Assembly: GCF_033568475.1 (NCBI RefSeq)
Contig: NC_133120.1
Coordinates: forward strand, 85,144,151 to 85,208,150
Direction of reading: 5' to 3'
DNA: 64,000 bases
DNA from: Henckelia pumila
Lineage: Eukaryota; Streptophyta; Magnoliopsida; Lamiales; Gesneriaceae
In this document: one piece after another, positions 11,031 through 20,856 of the stretch
Layout: each line of letters starts with the position of its first letter
Position numbering within the stretch: the stretch's first letter is position 1
Made by a program: the position numbers and the translations under genes
Notes under the pieces: model-generated
Seen by the model: the letters and a program-made list of their open reading frames with translations, nothing else
Databases searched by the model: none
Told to the model about the DNA's origin: nothing

Positions 11031-12010
11031 AGTAAGATAGATTTTCTGGAAGTCTTTAGTAACTTCTCTGCTTCAACCGAACGAAAGTATCTCGATTTAT
11101 CAGGAAACACGTTAGGTGGGGCCAGATTTGGGTCGGTGTGAGAATCTTAGGTTCTTGAATTTGTCACATAATATCATTAGTGGGGAGCTTAACTTGACTG
11201 GACTTGGTAATTTGGAGGTCCTTGATCTGTCCATTAATAGAATTGAGGTTGATATTTTGTTGCTTGTTCCAAGAAAATGCGATAATTTGGTATTTGCAAA
11301 TGTTTCTAGCAATAATATCACAGGTGACGTGAAGGCAATATTTGAAAAGTGTCAGAATTTGAAGTTCGTTGATCCAAGTTTAAATTGTTAGAAATGATCA
11401 ACCAAAGTCCCACATTGGAAATTTAAGAGAAAGATCATGGATTAATATATGGAATGATATCTCCATTGGTATGAGGCCTTTTGGGTGGGTTCCCAAAAAC
11501 AAAACCATGAGGGTTTATACCCAAAGTGGACAATATCATACAATTGTGGAGATATCCGGATTCCATTGATCTAACAAGTGGTATCAGAGTCATGATTTGA
11601 TCGAACCAATGTGGGTGGAATCCTCGGAATTAAAAAACGAAGGAGGTGAGGCTCCCGGTAAGATCCGTGCCATGAGGGTTTATATCCAAAGTGGACAATA
11701 TCATACCATTGTGGAGATATCCGAATTCCATTGATCTAACATAAATCATTTGGAGGGAGATAATAAGGCCCAGATTTGATCGTATCGAAGAGCTTTCTCT
11801 GGCAAACAACAGATTTTCAGGTCCAGTCCCCTCGGTTTTCACCAAGAATTGCAGCCTTCGTGTCTTGGAATTTGTCTGAAAATGAGTTTCATGGAGAATT
11901 TCCTGCAGAAATTTCTAACAGCAAGAATCTGGAGGTGTTAAAATTATGGGAGGAACAAGTTTAGCGGGCGAATTCCATCAAATGTTGGAGGTTCTAGCAG
12001 TCTGACTTTT
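11031..12010 (+). pseudogene. Decayed LRR receptor-like kinase fragment (At1g74360-type ectodomain)
   Basis: Remnants of a leucine-rich-repeat ectodomain are visible: LEVFSNFSASTERKYLDLSG, then CENLRFLNLSHNIISGEL, LGNLEVLDLSINRIEVDI, LVFANVSSNNITGDV and FEKCQNLKFVDPSLN. After the TRIM insertion come SENEFHGEFPAEISNSKNL and VLKLW. The LRR order and island sequence resemble the probable LRR receptor kinase At1g74360 (from memory). The reading frame shifts near 11140, again around 11860 and at about 11955, and there are stops. No kinase domain, signal peptide or remaining repeats follow. A 356-bp TRIM at 11386-11741 interrupts it. This is a dead host-gene fragment. Confidence 0.75.
11386..11741 (+). 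mobile_element. TRIM element inserted in the LRR pseudogene
   Basis: The left terminal repeat (11386-11576) runs TGTTAGAAATG...GATCTAACA. Two bases later comes a tRNA-Met primer site TGGTATCAGAG (11579-11589), then a short internal part without coding capacity. A shortened second repeat (about 11670-11741) ends with the same GATCTAACA. The perfect 5-bp target duplication TAAAT is at 11381-11385 and 11742-11746. This is the structure of a terminal-repeat retrotransposon in miniature. Confidence 0.85.
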
Positions 12011-12137
12011 ACTTCTTAAACTTCTAGTTTTGTGATTCTCTTTTAAAGATATGCTCTGGTAGCATATATATTATTTGTTATTATTAGTGTTTGGTAGCTC
12101 CTTCATTTTTCGGTTACTTCGATCCTACCTTATAGGG

Positions 12138-13674
12138 TTTTTTTTATTTTTAATTTTAAAAAAATAAAATATTTCAAAAATAAGGCGTGTAGAAAACATT
12201 TCAAAATTACTTTAAAACGCAGTCGGTGACAGCGGACTCTGCAAAATTATTTTGCAGCGTCCGCTGCCACTGAAAGCGGACACTGCCACATAGGCCGCGT
12301 CCGCTTCAACCAGCAGCGGACGCTGCTAGCCCGACAAGTCCCCATGCCTTTTTTCTTTTTTTAAAAATTTTTTTTTATTTTTTAATTTGTTTTTATAATT
12401 TTTTAATTTATAAATATTTTTATAAAAAATGATTATGTATTGGATATTAAAAAGTAATTTTTTCTTAAAAAACTCAAACTTTTTAATTTTAATTTTCGAT
12501 TTATTATCAGCTAAAAAAATATTAAGATAAAAATTAAAAATTTAACAGCTAAGAAATTAAATTGATTAAATAAATTTGTTTGTAATTAGTTATACTTATA
12601 AAAAAATTGGTTAATTTAAATAAACATATTTTGATTTATAAATATTTTTATAAAAAATAATTATGTATTTGTTAATAATACAGTAATTTTTTTCTCAAAA
12701 AATCAAACTTTTAATTTTAATTTTGGACTTGATTACTAGCTAAAAAAAATTTTAAGACAAAAATAAAAAAAATTTATAGATAAAAAATTAAAATTAATAA
12801 ATACATTTATTTGTGATCAGTTATATTTATAAAAAATTGGTTAACTTAAATAAACCTATTTTGATTAAAATTTTTGATTTAATATTACTATTAATATTGT
12901 TTGTTGTAAATTGTTATTTCATTATTTTTTAAAAAAAATCAAATCAGATTGATCGGGTTAGTCGGGTTCGAGTTCACATTTTCAAAATGATTCCGGTTCA
13001 CCTCGAGAAATTTTCTATCTAATACTAATATTAAATCAAAATTTTTAATCAAAATATGTTTATTTAAGTTAACCAATTTTTTATAAATATAACTGATCAT
13101 AAATAATTTTATTTAATCAGTTTAATTTTTTATTTTTGTCTTAATAATTTTTTTAGCTGGTAATCAAGTCCAACATTAAAATTAAAAGATTGATTTTTTG
13201 AGAAAAAAATTATGGTATTAATAACAAATACATAATTTTTTTTTATAAAAAAATTTACAAATCAAAATATGTTTATTTAAGTTAACAATTTTTTTATAAG
13301 TATAACTGATTACAAATAAATTTATTTAATCTATTTAATTTTTTACCTGTTAGATTTTTAATTTTTATCTTAATAATTTTTTTAGTTGGTAATCAAATCA
13401 AAAATTAAAATTTAAAGTTTGATTATTTGAGAAAAAATTACCTTTTAATATCAAATACATAATCATTTTTTATAAAAATATTTTCAACTAGCAGCGTCCG
13501 CTGTTAGTTGAAGCGGACGCTGCCTATGTGGCAGGGTCCGCTCTCAGTGGCAGCGGATGCTGCAAAATTATTTTGCAACTGTCACCGACAGCGTTTTAAA
13601 GTAATTTTGAAATGGTTTTCTACACGCCTTATTTTTGAAATATTTTATTTTTTTAAATTAAAAATAAAAAAAAA
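12138..13674. mobile_element. Large fold-back (inverted-repeat) element, non-coding
   Basis: A 1.5-kb block whose two halves are inverted copies: arms about 12138-12890 and 13023-13674, joined by a roughly 130-bp loop. The outer 190 bp of each arm is distinctive, with AATAAGGCGTGTAGAAAAC followed by a GC-rich stretch holding AGCGGACGCTGC-type palindromes. Inward, each arm has two direct copies of an AT-rich unit of about 228 bp (left arm 12409-12634 and 12635-12864). No transposase is encoded. I could not define a clean target duplication. It is a non-autonomous fold-back or Mutator-like element; the superfamily is unsure. Confidence 0.75.
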
Positions 13675-13678
13675 CTCT

Positions 13679-13821
13679 ACCCCATGGGATAATGCCTATG
13701 GGTAGGTGGAACTCTTTCATTGGTCCAAATCATGGGGACCCCATATTAATCATATGAGACCCGCATAATTTGACCAATCATATGCTTCCACCTATCACAT
13801 GGGATAAAACCCATGGGGCAT
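13679..13821. mobile_element. Small MITE-like hairpin abutting the fold-back element
   Basis: Imperfect terminal inverted repeats: the left CCCCATGGGATAATGCC...TAGGTGG answers the right CCACCTATCACATGGGATAA...CCCATGGGG. About 140 bp, non-coding. It starts within a few bases of the end of the large fold-back element, so the two may be parts of one insertion. Confidence 0.55.
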
Positions 13822-14042
13822 GATGAAATTTTCCTTCATTTTTCCCTTATAGTCGGCTATTTATTTATACTTTTTTAAGTTTTTCGTTACGATGTGGATT
13901 GTAATGACTAATTTGATATCTGTTAGGATTAGGATTAATGTCGGTTTTTCATTAGAATTAGGATTCTCTCATGTTTAGTTACGTTTCAAATTTAAGTTTG
14001 TAAGATTGAGAATCTAATAATAAGATTTTATTGTTTCAAGAT

Positions 14043-14168
14043 GGTGGGCCCGCGTAGACCTCCTTCGTGGGGTGAGACTATGTTGCACCTGAAGTTCTTC
14101 TCCATGTGCAGGCTGCAGCACAGCTGGTGGAGCATAGTCTCACCCCTCTTCGTGAGGTGAAGCTCACC
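14043..14168. repeat. GC-rich hairpin in AT-rich intergenic DNA
   Basis: A 14-bp perfect stem, GGGGTGAGACTATG at 14069-14082 against CATAGTCTCACCCC at 14133-14146. Imperfect pairing extends outward to GGTGGGC (14043) and GCTCACC (14168), around a loop of about 50 bases. It could be a MITE or a hairpin RNA precursor; nothing decides between them. Confidence 0.6.
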
Positions 14169-15326
14169 AGTTTTTCTTTCTCCTTTTTATTTATTTAAAT
14201 TTTTTTAAAAAAAACATGAACGAGATCTCAATTATTATTTTACTTACCGGAAAACGCGTATACATTGCGTGCGTAAAAAATATGTGAATATTGTATATTT
14301 ATTATTTGTATTAATTTGATGTTTTTAAAAATATTTGATGAAGTGTGAGAATTGGGAGAGACGTGGAGTCAGAAATAGTGGATAGAACCCATAAAAGTAA
14401 CTTCAAAAATGGGTAAAATTGGAATGAAAGTCAGTGTCCTTATCATAGGAGTTACTATATTCCACTCAATTATAACTATTACTAGTACACTAAGCACATT
14501 CTTTGCATATGCACATAATATAATTTTATAAAAATAATAATTAAAAATTAAGATAGTGGGATAGTGGGGATAAGATGTGAGAGTTTTTTAATCCTAAATT
14601 ACATTTTTACCTTTTAATCATTGAATATATTTGAAAGAATTATAAGGATAAATTTAAAAATCTATTAAAATGACCAAATTTAGTTACTCTAATGAGTTTA
14701 TCAATTATAATTTAGTAAAGATAAGATAGAAGAGATTTATAAAATGATTTTAATTAAAAATAAATTAAATAAATTGTAAAAAAATTAAGAATAATTAATA
14801 AAAATATTTAAAAAGATCAACGACTATATTTTTTAAAATTAATGAAATTTTCTATAAATAATGGAACTCGTCTGCTTTTATTTACTTGTGTCAAATTTAA
14901 TTTATGTGTCTTTTTTTCATGTTTTTTTTTTATTTTGGAATATTATGTATTTTTTTTTAAATTATTTTTTTATGTTTTAATTTTTTTTTATTTCTTAAAT
15001 TTATGTGCATTTTTCAATGTAATTTTAAAATTTAAATATGTTTATTTTTAATTTGTTATATTTATTTGTATTTTTATTATGTTTTAAAAGTATTATTTAA
15101 TTGATTAAAAAAATATTGTGTTTTAAAAGTATAATTTAACTGATTAAAAAAATATCACTTCAACATTACCACTACAACATCACCACATTATTGTATGTTC
15201 GTTACCAACACTTACATTATCATGTGATCATATTATCAAGTTTATCACATCAACTTCCTCACATCCTTATACATGCTCTAAGCGGAATCTCGATATATTT
15301 ACGACCCCGATATTGATTAAAGTTTA
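14169..15326. other. AT-rich intergenic stretch
   Basis: Long poly-A/T runs and low-complexity DNA. Short open frames here are composition artefacts (Phe/Ile/Tyr-rich). I see no gene or clear repeat structure. Confidence 0.6.
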
Positions 15327-16701
15327 ATCCGTAGAGTCCAACTTTTCGTAAGATTTATTTATATCATGAATGTTTGATTTACTTGATAAATTTTCCTTTT
15401 ATAAAACGACATATACCTTAAATAAATAACTAAAAAACACAAGATGCATATATTAAAAAAAAAAAAGAAACAAGATGCATGCACGGTGAAGTTAAATTTT
15501 CACACGTGTGAGGATTTAGATTAGAATAAATAAATAATTGAAACAAAATTGTGAGAGGTTAATCATTTAATTGCAGAACAAATTTTGTTTTATACATTTA
15601 AAATCGCTCATTTATAATAAAAACCCTAAGTGGATATACCTTGCTTTATTTTTCGTTTCATCCCTCAAAGAAGTTGGTGGTATCAAGCTTGCAATGATAA
15701 TTATACTTAATTATTATATTGCTTGCTACTCGTACCGATATAAGTTATTTAGTTGTATCGCCCTTGTTTGTTAAAAAAAATTAGCGTTTCCAAATAATTA
15801 TTTTTTAAAAAAAAACCTTGAATAAAGAATGTAATGTAGATTTTTTTTTTTAAAAAAAAAGATAATTTAGACTATTTTATGCACTAATAAATTCTCTTAA
15901 ATAAATCTCCTCTAGTGAATTGTGCTTAATGAGGTGAAACGCGAGTTTTGTTCAAATTGAGAAAGAAGCGTGTTCTACCCGGTGCGACTACTTGGAATGC
16001 GATTCTGACTGGAAGTTTCCGACCAATTATTTAGCTACTCTTCAACTTCATATTCGATCGTTTGTTTCCAATTTCCATTTGATTGTTCAATTTTTCCCAT
16101 TTTACCAGTGAGGTTAGTGTATAATTCAACCCATCTTCCATTTTATGTTCTTTGTAGATTGATGCTAGCTGTCTGAATGGCATATTGTGTGTTGTTTCTT
16201 GCGAATAATTGTTTGGTGATGCTTGTTTACTGATTTCTTGCTGTTATTGGATATTTTTTTCCTTTTTGATTTGATATTTGTTTGTCAGTGAGTTTTTATA
16301 AAAATTTCTGTTTGCGGGTTGGGATTTGGGAGTTGGGAGGATATTATAAGGTCATTTAAAGATTTTGATGGAGTTTAATAGAATAGTGCTCAATTGATTA
16401 TAATATTGGCATGAGGTTGATGCTAATTTATAAGTGGGTCTTCTCTCAATTTTTTCTTTCTGAGGGGAGTCGAAGTATTCAAAGAGTGATATTCGAATTT
16501 GGGAAAAATTACACTCTGAAATTTATTGGTTTTTTTCATTAAATAGGAAATCCTAAGTCTGCCCCTATGAGAGTGGCCCTGAAAACCTAGTCTTTGGGGG
16601 AGGACGTATCCATAGAGTAACATTGTAGTTACATGTCCACAGACTATGAAAATGAAGTTAATGGGTTGTAGGAATAGACATGAATAAATCTAATTGATCT
16701 A

Positions 16702-17028
16702 TGTTGGTGCATTGATTTATGTCCCACATAGGTTGGCTAAATAACCTGGATCTCTTTATATGAACAAGGGCAAACCTTACCTCTTGAGCTAGCTTTTGAG
16801 GTGAGTTAGGTCCAACTTTAATTTCTAATATGATATCAAAGCCCGGGTTCCCGTTATGTGTTGGTCGGCCCATAGTTGGCCTCACCCGTCCCATAGTTGG
16901 CCACCCGTTAATATATCCACGCTCCATAGGTTGGCTAAATAATCTGGACCTCTTTATATGAACAAGGGCAAACCTCACCTCTTGAGCTAGTTTTTGAGGT
17001 GAGTTAGGTCCAAGTTTAATTTCTAATA
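16702..17028 (+). mobile_element. TRIM element in the left DUF220 copy
   Basis: The left terminal repeat (16702-16830) runs from TGTTGGTGCATTG to TTTAATTTCTAATA. A Met-type primer site TGATATCAAAGC follows at 16831-16842, then about 80 bp of internal sequence. The second repeat (16926-17028) lacks its first part and ends with the same TTTCTAATA. The right duplication copy reads straight through this point (22332-22336), so the element is an extra insertion in the left copy. The target duplication is not clear. Confidence 0.8.
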
Positions 17029-17073
17029 AACGTAATTGAGATAGTTGAATAGAAATTGATAAATTTAGTTGCA

Positions 17074-17215
17074 GAGTTTTGATATGGTGAGCATCCATCG
17101 TAAGCACTCTGTGAGAACCTGCTGATGTGTCAGCTCACCTTTTGGATATGTGTGATGCCACGTCAGCAGTTGCTCACATTGGTGCTCACGATATTTGCTC
17201 ACCATATCAAATCTC
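17074..17215. mobile_element. Mutator-like MITE, left copy
   Basis: Terminal inverted repeats GAGTTTTGATATGGTGAGC and GCTCACCATATCAAATCTC, flanked by a perfect 10-bp direct repeat TTTAGTTGCA (17064-17073 and 17216-17225). A 9-10-bp duplication fits the Mutator superfamily. The same element lies in the right duplication copy at 22381-22497, so it predates the duplication. Confidence 0.8.
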
Positions 17216-17565
17216 TTTAGTTGCATGTTGTAATTTTGTCTCCGTTTCTGGTAATGATGCTCATTAAGAGAAGATAAGTGGCATATTTTGCGGTCAGAGA
17301 CCTTGAAGCATGGTTTATGGGAAAAAGTAACTAGTTCATTCAATCATAAATTTGTACGAGCAATATTCAAATTCCATGAGCATCGTGCAGCCTTGTCAGA
17401 GAATAGATTGGACGCTAAGTTGTAGTTAATGGTTCTTGAACCTTTTAGTCTGTTAAAAAAATGTCATTGAACCGCTGAGAAATACGTTGTCAAACGACTC
17501 GACACTACTACATCAAGATCTCAAAGAAAAAAAACTTATTAATGGTAACACTCGTACAGGTAGTG

Positions 17566-19135
17566 ATGGATGAAATTCAAACCACAAGAATGAGCACAGA
17601 TGACTCAAGCAAGAAAAGCTTTGGGCTTCCTAATTTGACCGGTTTTGATGTATATAGCTTGGTCTCAAACTTCCCTAATAAAGTGTGTGAGTATGTTGAG
17701 GTGCGTTATCACTGAAAACATAAAGTAAATTGAAAAAGGGAACTTTAACTCATTTGTATTTAAGATAAATCATTCATGTGGTTGCAGCTGCATTTCAAAC
17801 CATTTAAGAGAGATGACTATTCAAATATCTTACAATTTCCTAAGAGGAACAACAAAGAGTTATCTACTTCACTGTTGAATTTAGAAAAACAACTGTATGC
17901 ATAGAAAGAGAATCCAAAGTGGGTCGATCATCCTCCAGAAATAGAGGTATTTGGAGTTTTCTGCTTTTGCTGTTGCTTGACATTCCTCAATTTGTAATAT
18001 CTCAGTCCATCCACCACTGAATCAACGATTTATCCGTGAGAGTGCTTCTTGTAATGCCTTCTGAACTTTCTCCCAGGTTACGGTACCTAAAGGTTCACTT
18101 TGCAACCTAGTTATGAAAGTCAATGTTGGGTATCCACCAGATGCGGAGAATATTAAGGTAATGATCATGCTCTCCGAGGATGGCCTTGAAACTATAGCGT
18201 ACAAGAGGAAATATGAGCTTTGGGGTCAAAAACTTGTTCACTATAATCCAGACAATCTGAATTTATGGTGCACCATTTGCGTTTTGATTTATTCAATATT
18301 TGGTATCCTTAGGAAGTAATATCAAGAAAAGTTTTACTTGAAGAAGGATCGAGGCAATTAGTGGAAGTGGAGCAAGCAGCACTTTGGCGATTCCTTTGGT
18401 GGTCTGGGACTATCTCTGTTCATGTTTTAGTTGATTAGAACAGAGAAGATCACACTGTAAGAATGGAACATCATTTAATAACTGTATTTCATTTGTTTGT
18501 TTGATTCGAGCTTCAATCGTTAGAATCTCAGTGATTGATTGGCCCCTGGTATGTCACACGGCATTTTTGCTCTGAGAAATGTCGTGTCTTCTTAAAATCT
18601 AACGTGTATCTTCATTTAGACTCGTTATATCGATTACTAGCTATCTAAGTGTTAGTCTACAACGTGTTTTCCCCTTGTCAGATGAAATTCAAACAAATAA
18701 TGTCGGGATTCATGCAAAGATTTGAAGGTTGCTGGAAAATGGAACCTATATATGTTGACGAAGACTTGTGCCACTCGTTAAAGCCCAAGTCTCTGAAGAT
18801 TGCGTCTCTTTTTTAGGAAGGGGAAGAATCGGCTCAAAGTTGCACTTGGAACAACTCATACAGCCATACATCGTTCCAACCCCTCCTATTTCTTGGTATC
18901 TCAGAGGAATTACTACAAAGACTATAGAAATGCTGATTCATAACTTGCTCGCTGAAGCTGCCCGAATCAGGCAAGATCCTTCTTCGCAGGTTGAGGGCTT
19001 GGATTTGTTTGATGGAAAACAGGTGAATATAGAGTTGATGGTCTGTGTAATACTAATATCAAGGAGAGATGGGTGCTGAGAAGAAAAATTTCGAAACCAC
19101 GTTGTCGGAGAAGGTTGTTATGTAGTTGAATTCAA
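17566..19135 (+). pseudogene. DUF220 family gene, left copy, pseudogene
   Basis: Exon by exon it matches the intact copy at 22848-24451, with exons near 17566-17700, 17788-17946, 18077-18157, 18313-18456 and from 18682. It is broken by a TGG-to-TAG stop at 17902-17904, a 42-bp in-frame deletion in the third exon (81 bp against 123), a CAG-to-TAG stop at 18436-18438, and a frameshift and stop in the last exon near 18798-18816. Splice sites are still largely intact, so a spliced non-coding transcript is possible. The decay after duplication is host-gene decay, not an element. Confidence 0.88.
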
Positions 19136-19365
19136 AGTTATGTTCGATTTGTATACAATCAGAGTTCCATGCATTTTCTTTGATCAGTGATTGCTGTCAA
19201 TGCTGTTAGAGCAATATGTGGCTAACCGAAAGCCAAACAATAAAAGCGCTTATGAGCTTTAATCCCTAGCTTTAATCACACTGGGAGCTTAACGAAACGA
19301 AATGATAAAATATATTACACATTAACGAAATTAAAGGACTGTTGTTGCCCTACGTACATATTATA

Positions 19366-19782
19366 TTAATTATCAGCAAATCTTACTTCTGGCTTGTGTC
19401 CACCATTTGCATGATGAGCTTGCTTTCCTCCGTTTTTAGCCATATTCTTCACGGAAGGCATTTTCTTGTCAAATCCGAATTCTATGTCCCCACGGCCTCT
19501 CGTGTTGATCAAGTTAGGTTCTTGCCTAGATTCCCACTCTTTGGGTCCAAGTCCATGGCTTTGCTTCTTGGCCTTCGACCCGCGGTGGTGCACCGCTCCC
19601 TCCTTCGCAGCGTCCCTGTGATATCGCCTGTTGCACAACCGTCCCAGCACGCAAGCCACCGCTGATAAGACAACGATCACTGCCAAGACCACAAAAACAG
19701 GTCCGAACGACCCATTAGAATGGGAAGAATTTGACTGTCTTGGGAGATTGTTATTTGGGTATAGTATAACTGGTTGTGACAT
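19366..19782 (-). CDS. Small single-pass membrane protein, plant-specific, unknown function
   Basis: A single open exon of 138 residues. Residues 1-26 are polar, rich in Ser and Asn. Residues about 27-47 are hydrophobic (FGPVFVVLAVIVVLSAVACV) and end in LGRLCNRR, a positive stop-transfer run. The remaining 90 residues are basic and hydrophilic, with a GRGDIEFGFDKK segment. I recall plant proteins with this same TM-plus-LCNRR arrangement but no assigned function. It lies between the two DUF220 copies on the opposite strand, and its 3' end is 100 bp from the left copy's end. An AT-rich TATA-like stretch is at 19965-19978. It could be a type III-like plasma-membrane or endomembrane protein; topology is inferred. 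Confidence 0.75.
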   Translation of the reverse strand: MSQPVILYPNNNLPRQSNSSHSNGSFGPVFVVLAVIVVLSAVACVLGRLCNRRYHRDAAKEGAVHHRGSKAKKQSHGLGPKEWESRQEPNLINTRGRGDIEFGFDKKMPSVKNMAKNGGKQAHHANGGHKPEVRFADN

Positions 19783-19982
19783 TATATATCTTCTTTTCTT
19801 AGGTCTGCTGGGTTAAAGTATAGAAAATATATGTTCGAAATTTGCTTATAATCGGGTTAGAATTTTATGTTCTTTGAGTGAAAACAAGGCAAAGAGCTAG
19901 GCCAAGATCGAAAGGATGGAATTAGTTGTTTGTTTCAATGTAATTAATTCAATTTTTTTTGGTTCTATATATATTATAGTAA

Positions 19983-20856
19983 GAGTGCTTTTTTATTTAA
20001 AAAACATATGATTGTTTAGTATCAAGTTGCATCATTGTCATCGTAAGCAAATATTATAGCACATAGACTTGCTCATTTTACAATTTCTTCTCCTCCTCTT
20101 TTGTTTGGGAGCATGAGATGTTACCACGTTGATTAGTAGATTTTGTAATAGACGATTTAAATATTTTTTAATAAAATTATAAGTTTTATTGTTAAAAAAA
20201 TGATTAGTTAATAGGTATAAAAAAATATGATTAGTTAATAGGTATAGTTTTTCCCTGGGAATTCTAAGGGCGTGGCTTTTCTTTAATAAAAAGACAAGGT
20301 AAAGATATTCATTAATTTGTGTCTTTTATCGAGGGAGAAGCGTGTTCTTTCTCCCTTACACAATATTATATTTAATTATTTTTTCATAATAGATATAAAA
20401 TATAATTATATATAAAAAAAATGATTATTTTGCTCAATGGTGTACGACAAGACAAATGTTTGTCACTTTATAAAAAATTATAGTTGATAAAATTGATACA
20501 ACTTCATTTTTTAAATCGTACAACTTACACATTGTGGTTTGATTGCTTTAATAATAAAAATAATTATTGCAATCCAATGGTTCTCTGTCATGGAGATTTA
20601 TTTGTGCCATTCGATTTACCGTGAGATTGAAAATTGTCCAAACATTGTCACATCGCAATATATGAATATCAAAGATTGATTGCTAGAGAATCGTAATTAA
20701 GTGTGGTCGAATAATTTATTTTACACAAAACTTTTATGAAATGGTCTAACGATAAAATTTTATTAGACGGATCTTCTAATCGAGTCACTCATTGTATTGT
20801 ATTATTTTTTATGTCAAAAATATAATTTTTTATATTATAAATATTTGTAGGTTTGA
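19983..20856. other. Intergenic stretch with a faint MITE remnant
   Basis: AT-rich and non-coding. The part at about 20735-20850 (a 'gaaatggtct...agacggatct' arrangement) resembles a diverged copy of the MITE family seen near 42888-43056. Otherwise nothing is recognisable. Confidence 0.4.

Larger units (their letters stand above)
15327..19264 (+). repeat. Tandem duplication, left copy (carries the dead DUF220 gene)
   Basis: Aligns along its length with 20857-24590 in the same direction: leader, 5' UTR region, introns, exons and the downstream 'accgaaagccaaacaa' region. Identity is high by eye in exons and introns alike, broken by small indels. The left copy alone contains the TRIM at 16702-17028. 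The right copy has a small T-rich insertion near 21620 that the left copy lacks. Confidence 0.9.

Noticed and set aside
14842-15051. Phe/Tyr/Ile-rich open frame
   Set aside because: Low-complexity T-rich DNA. It would look like a membrane protein only through base composition.
17566-19135. Left DUF220 copy as a functional gene
   Set aside because: Two stop codons, a 42-bp deletion and a frameshift relative to the right copy cannot be bypassed by any splice choice I could see.
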